NCBI GenBank assembly: GCA_002362385.1
Contig: DEUB01000044.1
Span: forward strand, 1-60,984
Length of the DNA: 60,984 bases
Origin: Lachnospiraceae bacterium UBA3273
Lineage (GTDB): Bacteria > Bacillota > Clostridia > Lachnospirales > Lachnospiraceae
Reading direction: 5' to 3'
The notes under the pieces are model-generated. The model was not told the origin of the DNA. It worked only from the letters and a program-made list of their open reading frames with translations, and made no database searches. The position numbers and the translations under genes were made by a program. Of the stretch, positions 34,904 to 43,894 are shown in pieces (position 1 is the stretch's first letter; every line of letters starts with the position of its first letter).

Positions 34904-35550
34904 TTTATCTTACAATATACAATTCCCGCAACCGTACTCACAAATGTGGCAATGATCGCAGGGGCGATAATGACCGCCGGGTTCACGCTCCCGTACTGGC
35001 TCCTGTAAGCGATCATATTGACGGGAATCAGCTGCAGGGAAGAAATATTCAAGATCAGAAACACGCACATCTCATTGCTGGCCGTCCTGTCCTTTTGAGC
35101 CTTCTCAGAATATTTCTTATCAGGTTTCCCGCCTGTTTTACTTTTACCGGAATTTTCCGTATACTCCGGATTCCCCCGTTCTTTTTCCAAATCCGTCAAG
35201 GCTTCCATGGCCTTTAAGCCCGCCGGCGTGGCCGCCCATCCAAGCCCCAGAATATTGGCGATAAAGTTCAAAGAAATATAGGACATTGCCGGATGCTCTT
35301 TCGGAATCCTCGGAAACAAAAAACGCAAAAGCGGCCTCATTCCCTTAGTCAGTCCTTCCACCAGGCCGGATTCCTTGGCAATCTCCATAATTCCCGTCCA
35401 CAACGCCACAACTCCTAGCATGGTAATGCAAAGCTGCACCGCTTCCTTTGAGGAATCAATGACTCCATTGGAAATTTCCGCCATCTGTCCCGTAAGGGAA
35501 CCATAGACAATCCCTATCACGATCATAAAAACCCAGATATAATTCAGCAT
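34882..35550 (-). CDS. spmA: Spore maturation protein A
   Basis: A 222-residue nucleoside-recognition (Gate) membrane protein. Markers are WTGIMEIAKESGLVEGL, SYISLNFIANILGLGWAATPAGLKAMEAL and the C-terminal NMIAYRSQYGSVNPAVIIAPAI. A Lys-rich insertion (about residues 122-155) separates the two halves. It partners SpmB in spore-core dehydration, but spmB is 7.9 kb away. The stop codon lies within the 35-bp repeat that doubles as terminator. AGGG precedes the ATG. Confidence 0.9.
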   Translation of the reverse strand: MLNYIWVFMIVIGIVYGSLTGQMAEISNGVIDSSKEAVQLCITMLGVVALWTGIMEIAKESGLVEGLTKGMRPLLRFLFPRIPKEHPAMSYISLNFIANILGLGWAATPAGLKAMEALTDLEKERGNPEYTENSGKSKTGGKPDKKYSEKAQKDRTASNEMCVFLILNISSLQLIPVNMIAYRSQYGSVNPAVIIAPAIIATFVSTVAGIVYCKIKDRKRRV

Positions 35551-35591
35551 AAAATCCCTGCGTTTGTCTTATTCATTTTATGCATATTACA

Positions 35592-35626
35592 AGCAGGCGG
35601 AAAATATAACTGGTTTTCCGCCCGCT
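35592..35626. terminator. Terminator after the sucrose/fructan operon
   Basis: GGCGGAAAA (35596-35604) pairs with TTTTCCGCC (35614-35622), with extra AGC/GCT pairing around one mismatch. It follows the HPr-like gene on the minus strand and precedes spmA. The T-rich tract is better on the plus strand, so the strength on the minus strand is uncertain. Confidence 0.65.
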
Positions 35627-35646
35627 TTGTTTTAATCTTTCCTAAT

Positions 35647-35874
35647 TTAATCTTTCACAATATACTTATCAATCGATTTCATTTCTTCTTCCGTAGGATC
35701 TTCCAGCTCCAGCAGCAGTTTTTTTGACAGATCCAAACTGAATATTCCCATAATGGACTTTGCGTCAACAACATACTTCCCTGATTTTAATTCTGCATCT
35801 CCATTAAAATGAGCTACAATGGAAACAAAATCCTTTACCGTTTCAATGCTTCCTAAATTAACCCATACCTGCAT
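35647..35874 (-). CDS. HPr-like protein without the phosphorylatable histidine
   Basis: A 75-residue protein with the HPr fold pattern (IVAHFNGDAELKSGKYVVDAKSIMGIFSLDL). The active-site loop that normally reads GLHARPA is here GSIETVK, so His15 is lost. The region around regulatory Ser46 (KSIMGIFSLD) is kept. It therefore cannot carry PTS phosphate but could be Ser-phosphorylated and act with CcpA, as Crh does. It is the last gene of the GH32 operon, 16 nt after the hydrolase gene. Confidence 0.78.
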   Translation of the reverse strand: MQVWVNLGSIETVKDFVSIVAHFNGDAELKSGKYVVDAKSIMGIFSLDLSKKLLLELEDPTEEEMKSIDKYIVKD

Positions 35875-35890
35875 TTATTTCATCCCTTTC

Positions 35891-37225
35891 CTATTCAACT
35901 GTATAAATTTCCGGTTTCTCCTTACTGTCGGTCTGCAGCTCTTTTTTCAAGCCGTAGACCGCATTGCTGATAACATATTCGCCATCGTTTACAAATACTT
36001 CCACCAGATTGTCATCCACGTAAATATCCACATGACATCCGTCTTTTAACTCAGGCGTCGCAAACTGTACCTTGTAATCTTTGCAGTCCCCGAAAACTTC
36101 GCTTCTGTCCGTATGGATACAGCCGTTTTTCCTGAAAACCTTATAGCCTCCCACATCGATCATTTCCTGTTCCTGAAGATCCATACTGATGCGGTATCCG
36201 CCTTCATGGGCTTTCGTTACTGCGTTTATCTTTTGGCTATAGGCTTTTTTTACCTCCGGATGGGGACGGAAATAAATATGTCCCTTACAAACCTCCACCA
36301 CCCGGGGCAGAGAAAACATTCCAATCCATTTTCCTTCTACCGGCTTTGGCATCCGAAGCCATGCCGCTACCACTCTGTTGCCGTCCTTATCCACCGTGCT
36401 CTGGGGCGCATACAGATCCTCCCCGTAATCTAAGAACTGATAGGTATCGGGAATGGTCATCCGGCAGCTTTCCTCGTCAAAATCCACAAGGGTACAGATT
36501 GCCTGGTTTTCATAGGCGTCCTTCTCTTTCAAAATCCCCATGGGAGAAAATATAAGCACTTTTTCATGATCCACTTCAAAATAATCCGGGCATTCCCACA
36601 TCCAGCCAAAGCCGTCTTCCTTGGTCACGCTGTTTTTATATTCCCAGTCAGTCAGGTTTTCACTGCGGTAGATGAGAAGTTTTCCCTTCCGCTCTTTGCT
36701 TAAGCTTCCCAAAACCATATACCAGGCGTCTTTCCCCCTCCATACTTTGGGGTCCCTGGTATGGGTTCTGTCTCCGATTTCCGGATCTTCAAGGGGCGGG
36801 ATAATCACTTTTTTTCCTTTGGCATTATCAAAATGAAAACCGTCCTCCGAACAAATGGTAAGCTGCGCCGATTCAAACCGGTCATTTAAGCAGACATGGA
36901 TATCCTCCGGATCTGTCTCATGGAAGTGTACTCCCGTATAAAACAAGTGCATACGTCCGTCCGCTTCCACGGCGCTTCCCGAAAAGCATCCGTTCTGGTC
37001 CGCATATTTGCTGGGAAAAAGTGCAATGCCTTCATGTTCCCATGTCAGTAAGTCATCGCTGACTGCATGCCCCCAGTGCATGGTCCCCCACCGGGGTTCG
37101 TAGGGGAAATACTGATAAAACAAATGATACTTTCCTTTATAGTATATAAATCCATTAGGATCATTGATCCAGTTTCCCGGTGCTTTTAAATGTAACTTCT
37201 GCTTCATCCCGATTTTTAACTCCAT
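35891..37225 (-). CDS. Glycoside hydrolase family 32 (sucrose/fructan hydrolase)
   Basis: A 444-residue beta-fructosidase. The nucleophile Asp is in NWINDPNGFIYY, the transition-state Asp in HTRDPKVW and the acid/base Glu in MWECPDYFEV; GCFSGSAV is also present. There is no signal peptide, so it acts in the cytoplasm on imported sucrose or short fructans (or their phosphates). It follows the ABC ATPase gene by 11 nt. Family certain; exact sugar not. Confidence 0.93.
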   Translation of the reverse strand: MELKIGMKQKLHLKAPGNWINDPNGFIYYKGKYHLFYQYFPYEPRWGTMHWGHAVSDDLLTWEHEGIALFPSKYADQNGCFSGSAVEADGRMHLFYTGVHFHETDPEDIHVCLNDRFESAQLTICSEDGFHFDNAKGKKVIIPPLEDPEIGDRTHTRDPKVWRGKDAWYMVLGSLSKERKGKLLIYRSENLTDWEYKNSVTKEDGFGWMWECPDYFEVDHEKVLIFSPMGILKEKDAYENQAICTLVDFDEESCRMTIPDTYQFLDYGEDLYAPQSTVDKDGNRVVAAWLRMPKPVEGKWIGMFSLPRVVEVCKGHIYFRPHPEVKKAYSQKINAVTKAHEGGYRISMDLQEQEMIDVGGYKVFRKNGCIHTDRSEVFGDCKDYKVQFATPELKDGCHVDIYVDDNLVEVFVNDGEYVISNAVYGLKKELQTDSKEKPEIYTVE

Positions 37226-37236
37226 TTCTGTTAATC

Positions 37237-38337
37237 CTATTTTTCCAAAATATTTTCTTCTGTCTCCTTATCAAAGAAATGCATCTTTGTAGGGGAGAAC
37301 ACAAATTCCAGTTTATCCCCCATCTGGCTGAGCTCATACTTGGAAACCCTTGCCACGGTCAAACTCCCTCCGTATGTAAAATACAGATTGTTTTCATTTC
37401 CCATAACCTCTGTATTTTCCACAACGGCCTGCTGAACGTTCGCCTTATATAACTCACGGTTCTGTTCGTCCACCTTGATATCCTCGCCGCGGATCCCCAT
37501 GATCAGCTCTCCCTGATGGTCTGACAGTCTCTCGGCAACAACATCCGGCAGCGTGATCTTCTTTCCGTCCTCAAAGGTCATCTCTTCTCCCTTTACAGTC
37601 ACGTTGTAAAAATTCATTTGGGGAGAACCGATAAATCCCGCCACAAACTTGTTGATGGGATGCTCATACAGATCCATGGGCTTTCCTACCTGCTGCATAA
37701 CCCCGTCCTTCATAATAACGATCCGGTCCGCCATGGTCATGGCTTCCACCTGGTCATGGGTTACATAGATGGTAGTTGTGCCAAGCTCCCTGTGCAGCTT
37801 ACTGATCTCGTTCCTCATGCTGACACGAAGCTTTGCGTCCAGATTGGATAAGGGTTCATCCATAAGGAATACCTTCTGGTTTTTCACGATTGCACGGCCC
37901 AAGGCTACTCTCTGTCTCTGCCCGCCTGAAAGATTTTTGGGCTTTCTGTAACGATATTCCTCTAGACCCAAAATGTCAATTGCCCAATCGACTTTTTTCT
38001 TGATCTCCTCGGCCGGCATCTTCATATTTTTCAATCCGTATCCGATATTTTTTTCCACCGTCATGTGGGGATACAGGGCATAGTTCTGGAATACCATGGC
38101 AATTCCCCTGTCCTTTGGCGCTGTCTCATTGACTCTTTTTCCGTCAATATACAGATCCCCGCCGGTAATCTCTTCAAAGCCGGCTATCATACGGAGAGTT
38201 GTGGATTTACCGCAGCCGGAAGGACCGACAAATGCGATAAATTCTTTTTCTTCAATGTTAAGGGTAAAATCCGTTACGGAATTTCTTTCGGCATTTTCAT
38301 ATTTTTTATTAATCTTTTTCAATTCTATAAAGCTCAT
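37237..38337 (-). CDS. Carbohydrate ABC transporter ATPase (MsmK/UgpC type)
   Basis: About 366 residues. Walker A GPSGCGKST, signature LSGGQRQRVALGRA, Walker B FLMDEPLSNLD, switch His in YVTHDQVEAM, and a C-terminal TOBE/OB regulatory domain. GGAAGG precedes the ATG at 38337; the frame extends to 38373, but that would overlap the permease gene without a ribosome site. It drives the CUT1 importer encoded upstream. Confidence 0.92.
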   Translation of the reverse strand: MSFIELKKINKKYENAERNSVTDFTLNIEEKEFIAFVGPSGCGKSTTLRMIAGFEEITGGDLYIDGKRVNETAPKDRGIAMVFQNYALYPHMTVEKNIGYGLKNMKMPAEEIKKKVDWAIDILGLEEYRYRKPKNLSGGQRQRVALGRAIVKNQKVFLMDEPLSNLDAKLRVSMRNEISKLHRELGTTTIYVTHDQVEAMTMADRIVIMKDGVMQQVGKPMDLYEHPINKFVAGFIGSPQMNFYNVTVKGEEMTFEDGKKITLPDVVAERLSDHQGELIMGIRGEDIKVDEQNRELYKANVQQAVVENTEVMGNENNLYFTYGGSLTVARVSKYELSQMGDKLEFVFSPTKMHFFDKETEENILEK

Positions 38338-38341
38338 AATC

Positions 38342-39193
38342 TCATCCTTCCTTTGAACCTGTTGAGGTAACACCTTCTACAATCTGTTTCGAGAACAACG
38401 AATAAATGATGATAACCGGAATGGTGATCAATGTGATGACCGCCAAGGTCTGCCCCATCGTAGTATTATCGTTGGATGTAATGGAGTTCAGACCGATCTG
38501 TGCAGTCAGAAGGTCGCTGGAAGTAAATACCAGTGACGGCCAGAGGTAGTCATTCCACACATTCAAAAATGTAAATACGCTGACAGTTGCCACAACTGTT
38601 TTTGACATGGGCAGCACCATGGTAAAAAAGTATTTCAAGGGGCCGCAGAAGTCAAGCTGCGCCGCTTCATAGACATCATCCGGCAAGCTGATGAATACCT
38701 GCCTGAAAAGGAAAATGTTGAAGGGGTTCACGATCATCGGCAGAATGTAGCCGATCACGGTATTTAAAAGTCCCACCTTGGCGATCATCAGAAAATGGAT
38801 GGTTAAAATTGTTTCCATAGGTACGATCTGCAAAAGCAGAATGATCAACACCCATCTTTCCCGGAAAGGGAATTTGATCTTAGCCAGGGCATATCCTGCA
38901 AGACCGTTTACGATGATCCCCAGAACGATCAGGATTGCCGCATAGAACAGTGTGTTCATCATATACTTCAAAAATTTTGTATCCGTCAGGATCGTAATAT
39001 AGTTATCAAAGAAGTTTCCGTTTAAAGCAGGCGGTATAAACGCTTTTATGGTATTCATATCCGCTGTAATGGCCGCATCCCCTTTAAAGGAGTTGGCAAG
39101 CATCCAGATTACCGGAAACAGGAAAAACAAGGATGCTATCAAAAGGATGATGACTAAAATCCAATTAGCCGTTTTTTGCTTTTTTGTTAACAT
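38342..39193 (-). CDS. Carbohydrate ABC permease, MalG/MsmG type
   Basis: A 283-residue protein with six membrane helices and the EAA loop (YEAAQLDFCGPLKYFFTMVLPMS). AAGGAGG lies just before the ATG. Its first 29 nt overlap the end of the preceding permease gene in another frame, so translation is coupled. Confidence 0.92.
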   Translation of the reverse strand: MLTKKQKTANWILVIILLIASLFFLFPVIWMLANSFKGDAAITADMNTIKAFIPPALNGNFFDNYITILTDTKFLKYMMNTLFYAAILIVLGIIVNGLAGYALAKIKFPFRERWVLIILLLQIVPMETILTIHFLMIAKVGLLNTVIGYILPMIVNPFNIFLFRQVFISLPDDVYEAAQLDFCGPLKYFFTMVLPMSKTVVATVSVFTFLNVWNDYLWPSLVFTSSDLLTAQIGLNSITSNDNTTMGQTLAVITLITIPVIIIYSLFSKQIVEGVTSTGSKEG

Positions 39194-40070
39194 GTTTATC
39201 CTCCTTGTCTCTCGTCAGGATTGATTGGATCACGGTCAGAATCATAACAAAGATTGCAAATACGATGGCCATAGTAGATGCAATACCGATCTCCCAGTTT
39301 ACGGTACCTGTTTCATAAATATTGTAAACCATGGTATAGGTGGAATGGGATGGTCCGCCGCCTGTCATAACCATTGGCTGTACGATCATACGGAATGCTC
39401 CGATTGTGACTGTAATAAACACGAATACACAAAGAGGCTTTAATTCGGGAAGGGTAATATCCTTAAATTTCTGCCATGCACTTGCATGATCCATTTCTGC
39501 TGCTTCATAAAGCGCCGGATTAATGGCCTGAAGTCCTCCCAGAAAAATGATCATCTGATACCCTACTCCCTGCCATACACTCATAAGGGCGATGGAAGGC
39601 AGCGCCTGGCTTGCGCTGTGGATAAAGGGCTGCGCATTAACTCCCAGATTTGAAAGTATTGTATTCAAAATACCTTCCGGACTGTAAATCTGCATCCAGA
39701 GAGTTGATACAACCGCCAGTGACATGACTACCGGAACAAAAAACGCCACCTTGAAATACTTTTTACAATGGGTAACCTTATTGATCAAAAGCGCCAGTCC
39801 CAGTGCGCCCAGCCCCTGACAGGGTAAAATGATCAAAACAAATTTTACCGTGTTAAAAAAGGACTGTAAGAACAATTCATCTTTAAACAGCTTTCCGTAG
39901 TTTTCAAACCCTACGAAATGCGTCAGGTTCGGACTTAAGGCAAAATAATCGGTAAAGCTGAATACCAGCGTCAGGATCATCGGAATGAATAAAAATATGG
40001 TAAGCAGCACCAGCGCCGGTCCGAAAAACGCCATTCCCATGATTGCATTTGATTTTTTCTTTTTCATCAT
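39165..40070 (-). CDS. Carbohydrate ABC permease, MalF/MsmF type
   Basis: A 301-residue protein with six membrane helices and the EAA loop (YEAAEMDHASAWQKFKDITLPELK). It overlaps the binding-protein gene by 4 nt (ATGA) and the next permease gene by 29 nt. Confidence 0.92.
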   Translation of the reverse strand: MMKKKKSNAIMGMAFFGPALVLLTIFLFIPMILTLVFSFTDYFALSPNLTHFVGFENYGKLFKDELFLQSFFNTVKFVLIILPCQGLGALGLALLINKVTHCKKYFKVAFFVPVVMSLAVVSTLWMQIYSPEGILNTILSNLGVNAQPFIHSASQALPSIALMSVWQGVGYQMIIFLGGLQAINPALYEAAEMDHASAWQKFKDITLPELKPLCVFVFITVTIGAFRMIVQPMVMTGGGPSHSTYTMVYNIYETGTVNWEIGIASTMAIVFAIFVMILTVIQSILTRDKEDKHVNKKAKNG

Positions 40071-41389
40071 TCTCTCACATAACGTTCTAATTTCGCGTTA
40101 ATCCTTTCTACAGATTTATCCAATTCACTTTTTGTTTCCATTCCTCCAAGTGCAATATCCTCTAAGGCCTGCTGGAAGGATGTGCTTACCTGCGGATAAA
40201 CAGGTGTTTTGGGTCTGGGATGACCGTAAGTGCTCAATTGATTATAAAGTGCGTTGTAATTTTCATCGGTCTTAAAAATTTCTATCTGTTCATAGGCTCC
40301 GTAGGTGGAGGGAAGGTTCTTGGTAAGGTCCCAGATATATACGCCGCTTTCCACACCGCTCATCCATTTGACCAGCTCTGTAGCGCCTTCCAGATTCTGC
40401 GTGTTGGCGGATGCGGCATAGGCCCATGAGCCTGTGGGGGTATATCTTCCGCCGTCCCAGTTATCACTGACTACATAGGGCGCTACTCCTAAGTTAATGT
40501 CCGGATAGCTGGTATAAATCGTATTGACCTCCCATGCCCCGTCAAACTTGAAAGCAGCCCTTCCGCTTTCGAATAAAAATTCAATGGGTGTAGCGGACAT
40601 ATAGCCTTTATCAACGATCGTCTTGAAATATTCCATTGTTTCCGCATTGGTATCTGAGTTAAAGTATCCGTCTACGGTAAGTCCGTCGTCGCTTACCAGG
40701 TCGCCGCCGTTAGACCAGATAAAGGGGGCGTAATAGTAAATGCTGGCTTCTCCTACGGGGAAAGTCATATCCAGAGGATAACCGTTTTTCTCTTCCATGA
40801 TCGGTTTCAGCTTTTCCAGTATTTCCAGAAATTCCGACCAGGTCCAGGGATGATCCGCATCGGGTACTTCAATTCCCGCTTCTTCTAAAATGTCCTTGTT
40901 GTAATACATCCCCACGCTGGATTCCAGAACGCCTAAAGCATATAGTTTTCCATCGTAGGTTCCCTGATCGATAATGGATTCCAGATACACGGATCTTTCT
41001 TCTTCCGATATCTCGGCTAAGGGTTGGATAATACCGTTTGCCGCATAGGCGGATACGTTGGGACCGTCTACAGTCAGGACATCCGGCAGGCCTCCCGACA
41101 TAACCGAAGCATTTACCTTATCCGAATAACCGCCGCCGCTGTCATTTCTGGGAATAAACTCGATGTCCGCAAAGTAGACTCCGTCATACGCTTCATTAAA
41201 ACTGTCTACCGACTTCTTATACGCCTCCCCTTCCGGCGTGTCTTCAATGGTATGTACCCACAGCGAAAGATACTCTTCTCCTTCGTCATAGCCTTCCACG
41301 TCTCCGGGTAAAACCTTTTTCCCCTGGCATCCTGTCAGGAAACCCATGACAAGCACCAGAGTGAGAGATCCTAAAATCAGCTTTTTCAT
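40067..41389 (-). CDS. Carbohydrate-binding lipoprotein of the CUT1 ABC importer
   Basis: A 440-residue type-1 extracellular solute-binding protein with a signal and lipobox (VLVMGFLTGC, lipid Cys at residue 21). Family features are GGLPDVLTVDGP, PWTWSEFLEILEKL and AAFKFDGAWEV. It is the first gene of the operon, behind a LacI-type operator. With GH32 downstream, the ligand is probably sucrose or a fructo-oligosaccharide. Confidence 0.92.
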   Translation of the reverse strand: MKKLILGSLTLVLVMGFLTGCQGKKVLPGDVEGYDEGEEYLSLWVHTIEDTPEGEAYKKSVDSFNEAYDGVYFADIEFIPRNDSGGGYSDKVNASVMSGGLPDVLTVDGPNVSAYAANGIIQPLAEISEEERSVYLESIIDQGTYDGKLYALGVLESSVGMYYNKDILEEAGIEVPDADHPWTWSEFLEILEKLKPIMEEKNGYPLDMTFPVGEASIYYYAPFIWSNGGDLVSDDGLTVDGYFNSDTNAETMEYFKTIVDKGYMSATPIEFLFESGRAAFKFDGAWEVNTIYTSYPDINLGVAPYVVSDNWDGGRYTPTGSWAYAASANTQNLEGATELVKWMSGVESGVYIWDLTKNLPSTYGAYEQIEIFKTDENYNALYNQLSTYGHPRPKTPVYPQVSTSFQQALEDIALGGMETKSELDKSVERINAKLERYVRE

Positions 41390-41453
41390 TTTTCCATCCT
41401 TTCCTCCTTTATTTTTTCTTTTATTACGTTTTTTGTCTTTTCTTAGTAACCGG

Positions 41454-41473
41454 TAAAGTAACCGGTTACTTTA
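41454..41473. promoter_or_regulatory. Perfect 20-bp operator palindrome of the GH32 operon
   Basis: A perfect palindrome with core AGTAACCGGTTACT begins 8 bp after the operon -10 box, covering the start of transcription. An overlapping partial copy (AGTAACCGGT) lies at 41445-41454. The central CCGG is typical of LacI-family sites. Confidence 0.8.
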
Positions 41474-41584
41474 TGATATTATAGTAGCACTACAAATATG
41501 ACTGGTCAACAGTATTTTTTATTTTCATTACTTTTTTACGAATACAGGAAAGCCGATTTGTGAAATCTATACAAAACCAGTTAC

Positions 41585-41596
41585 TTAACTAGTTAC
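41585..41596. promoter_or_regulatory. Second operator-like site before lacI
   Basis: TTAACTAGTTAC, with a 10-bp perfect palindrome TAACTAGTTA, resembles the GTAACCGGTTAC core at 41454. It lies 4 bp upstream of the lacI -35 box, flanked by further GTTACTT/GTTACC direct copies, which suggests autoregulation. Confidence 0.55.
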
Positions 41597-41652
41597 TTAT
41601 TGTGTTACCTTTTATTATTTGATATACTGATTAAGGAAAAACTTTACACCCG

Positions 41653-41708
41653 TTGATACACTAGAAACGGATTCTTAAAGCAGCGTGTATCAAGCTTGCT
41701 GCATTTTT
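41653..41708 (+). promoter_or_regulatory. Possible attenuator or pseudoknot in the lacI leader
   Basis: TTGATACAC (41653-41661) can pair with GTGTATCAA (41685-41693). GCAGC (41680-41684), inside that loop, can pair with GCTGC (41698-41702), which is followed directly by six T. The two stems interlock, so they either exclude each other, switching a short terminator, or form an H-type pseudoknot. Confidence 0.4.
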
Positions 41709-41752
41709 TAGTACCAGGAAGCGAAATAACTTATAGGACCGAGGAAATAAAT

Positions 41753-42778
41753 ATGGCAAAAAAAAGCGTAACCTTTAATGACATTGCAAAATATACAAAT
41801 TTTTCAAAAACAACGATCTCCCGGTATTTCAACAATCCGGATTCCCTGACTCTGGAAAACCAGCAGAAAATAGCAGACGCCCTTGTTGCCCTGAATTATC
41901 AGGAAAATAAGGTTGCCCGTATTCTGGCAAACGGCAAAACGGAATTTGTAGGCATTATCATTCCCAATTTGTATTTTCACTATTATTCCCAGATGCTGAC
42001 GGAGATTTTATCCTCTTACGAAACCTTTGGGTACAAATTTCTTGTATTTGTGGGAAATGATAATGAAAATGTGGAGAGACAGTATATCCAGGAACTGCTT
42101 TCCTACAAAATTGAAGGCATGATCATTTTGAGCGGTACTATTTCCTCCAAAGAGTTAGCGTCCTATAATATTCCTATTGTGACCATTGAGCGGGAGGATG
42201 AATATACCTGCAGCGTCAATTCCGATAACTATATGGGCGGCATTCAGGCAACCAGCCTTTTGCATAAAAGCGGTTGTGATGTTCTGATCCATATTAATTC
42301 GGATCTTTCCCCAAAGGTTCCCGCTTACGGGCGAATCCGGGGATTTCTTGATGTCTGTGAAGAGCGTCAGATAGAACACGAACTGATCTTAAAGGATTTA
42401 GGAAATACTTTTGAGGAACAGGTTAAACAGCTCTCAGATATTTTAGAAACTCTTGAATCAAAATATGCAGGCAGAAAAAAGGGCATTTTTATCTCCAATG
42501 ATACCGCTGCAAATGTTATGCTGAATCTTTTAATTAAGAAATACGGATCTCTGCCGGACGACTACCGGCTGGTCGGATTTGACGGCTCCCCAATCTCCAA
42601 ATCCGCCATTATACCCATCAGTACCGTGGGCCAACAGATTGAAAAGATTGCCGATGAGACCATGAAGCTTTTAGTTATGCAGATGGATGAACGCAAGAAA
42701 AGAAAACCCGTCTTGCTGGATGCTCCCATTCATAAGGTGGTTACCCCTGTTCTGCTTCGGCGGGAGACCACGTCCTAA
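41753..42778 (+). CDS. LacI-family regulator of the sucrose/fructan operon
   Basis: About 341 residues. HTH is VTFNDIAKYTNFSKTTISRYFNNPDSLTLENQQKI; the effector domain includes EFVGIIIPNLYFHYYSQM, GIFISNDTAANVMLNLL and VGFDGSPISKSA. The ATG at 41753 has GAGG upstream and starts right before the HTH; the frame is open to 41696. It is divergent from the ABC/GH32 operon and likely represses it at the 20-bp palindrome. Confidence 0.9.
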   Translation: MAKKSVTFNDIAKYTNFSKTTISRYFNNPDSLTLENQQKIADALVALNYQENKVARILANGKTEFVGIIIPNLYFHYYSQMLTEILSSYETFGYKFLVFVGNDNENVERQYIQELLSYKIEGMIILSGTISSKELASYNIPIVTIEREDEYTCSVNSDNYMGGIQATSLLHKSGCDVLIHINSDLSPKVPAYGRIRGFLDVCEERQIEHELILKDLGNTFEEQVKQLSDILETLESKYAGRKKGIFISNDTAANVMLNLLIKKYGSLPDDYRLVGFDGSPISKSAIIPISTVGQQIEKIADETMKLLVMQMDERKKRKPVLLDAPIHKVVTPVLLRRETTS

Positions 42779-42800
42779 GGGATATCGGCAGATAAATAGC

Positions 42801-43676
42801 TTATATGCTGTATTCTTTGCACAATGCACTGCAATAAATATCATCTTCCGTAGCTTTTTTTAAATCATCTATGCGATTATCTGCTAATAAAAGCTTATAA
42901 AGAGTTTTCATACGTTGTTCGCCGATCTCCCGCTCACTCTCCCGAATCAGCCTCATTTCACGTTCTTCATCAAATTCATAAATGCTCATTTTGACTACCT
43001 CTGCTTTCTGCTTCATAAGAAAATCCTTTAATATATCCTCTCGAATACACTCATCTACCGCTTTTATGACTGCATCCCTAAGTTCCATTTCTTTGCTGTA
43101 TTTTCTGACTTTATCCACATACTGCATATATTGCTTTAAATCCGGACATTTCTCTTTTAGCTGTTCATTCATGCCTTTATTAATATTCAAAACCGTTACC
43201 TTTAATTCCAGCTTGGGACTATCCGTTGGAATCAAAAAGTTGTCAGATAGTTTTAGTTCCATCCTCTCCCCCGTCTTATCCCGTCCGTTATAGAATACGA
43301 CAAAATCGGGATTAGGAATCATCAATGGCTTACTGTCATAAATAGTCTTATCCGCCACCGTCTTTTGTAAAATATCCGCAATATAAAACAAATCCCTTAA
43401 AGGCATATTTGCAGGCACTGTAGACTGATGCTCATACAACTGGATCTGATTGGCTATCACAAACGAAATATCATTATGTACATTCATAAAAATGGCATTT
43501 TCCAAAATATTATACCGCAATAAAGCAGCATCCTTATAATCCGTGCCGTTTACTCCATTATATAAAGACAACGCTCTCTCCCTGTCTTTAAACAAAAGTC
43601 TGAATACAGTATCCTTGTATTTCCTCTGCACCTTAGAAACTCCTGCTTTTAAATTGTTTTTGGATTTTAAAAGCAT
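42801..43676 (-). CDS. Rpn-family putative nuclease/transposase-like protein
   Basis: About 291 residues. It starts with a basic stretch and YKDTVFRLLFKDRERALSLYNGVNGTDY, then NDISFVIANQIQLYEHQST, the E-x-Q pattern of the PD-(D/E)XK core in Rpn/PDDEXK-type proteins that are abundant in Lachnospiraceae. The C-terminus is charged and helical (EIGEQRMKTLYKLL). The frame is open to 43787, but those extra residues do not resemble the family, so I prefer ATG 43676, though its ribosome site is weak. Such proteins promote recombination in E. coli; the role here is unknown. Confidence 0.75.
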   Translation of the reverse strand: MLLKSKNNLKAGVSKVQRKYKDTVFRLLFKDRERALSLYNGVNGTDYKDAALLRYNILENAIFMNVHNDISFVIANQIQLYEHQSTVPANMPLRDLFYIADILQKTVADKTIYDSKPLMIPNPDFVVFYNGRDKTGERMELKLSDNFLIPTDSPKLELKVTVLNINKGMNEQLKEKCPDLKQYMQYVDKVRKYSKEMELRDAVIKAVDECIREDILKDFLMKQKAEVVKMSIYEFDEEREMRLIRESEREIGEQRMKTLYKLLLADNRIDDLKKATEDDIYCSALCKEYSI

Positions 43677-43894
43677 TGATTTCAAGATGCCTTTCGGCAG
43701 AAAATTAAGATGCACTTCGATTGTGCAAAAGAATGTCAGAAATATATGCTTTTGTCTGATTTTAACATCCTGTATAGTGTATGTCAATACAGATTTTTGT
43801 TTTTTAATTTATTTATTATCAATTATGAGTAATCTTTTGCTAACTTAAAATACCCGTCAAAATACAATTTGCATCTTTACAAACCATAATGCAG

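Larger units (their letters stand above)
41390..41752. promoter_or_regulatory. Divergent control region of sucrose/fructan operon and lacI
   Basis: This 363-bp gap holds two promoters, operators and a structured leader. Operon (minus): TTGACC (41504-41509) and TACTAT with an upstream TG (41481-41486), 17 bp apart. lacI (plus): TTGTGT (41600-41605) and TATACT (41623-41628), 17 bp apart. Operator-like sites are at 41454-41473 and 41585-41596. Confidence 0.75.
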
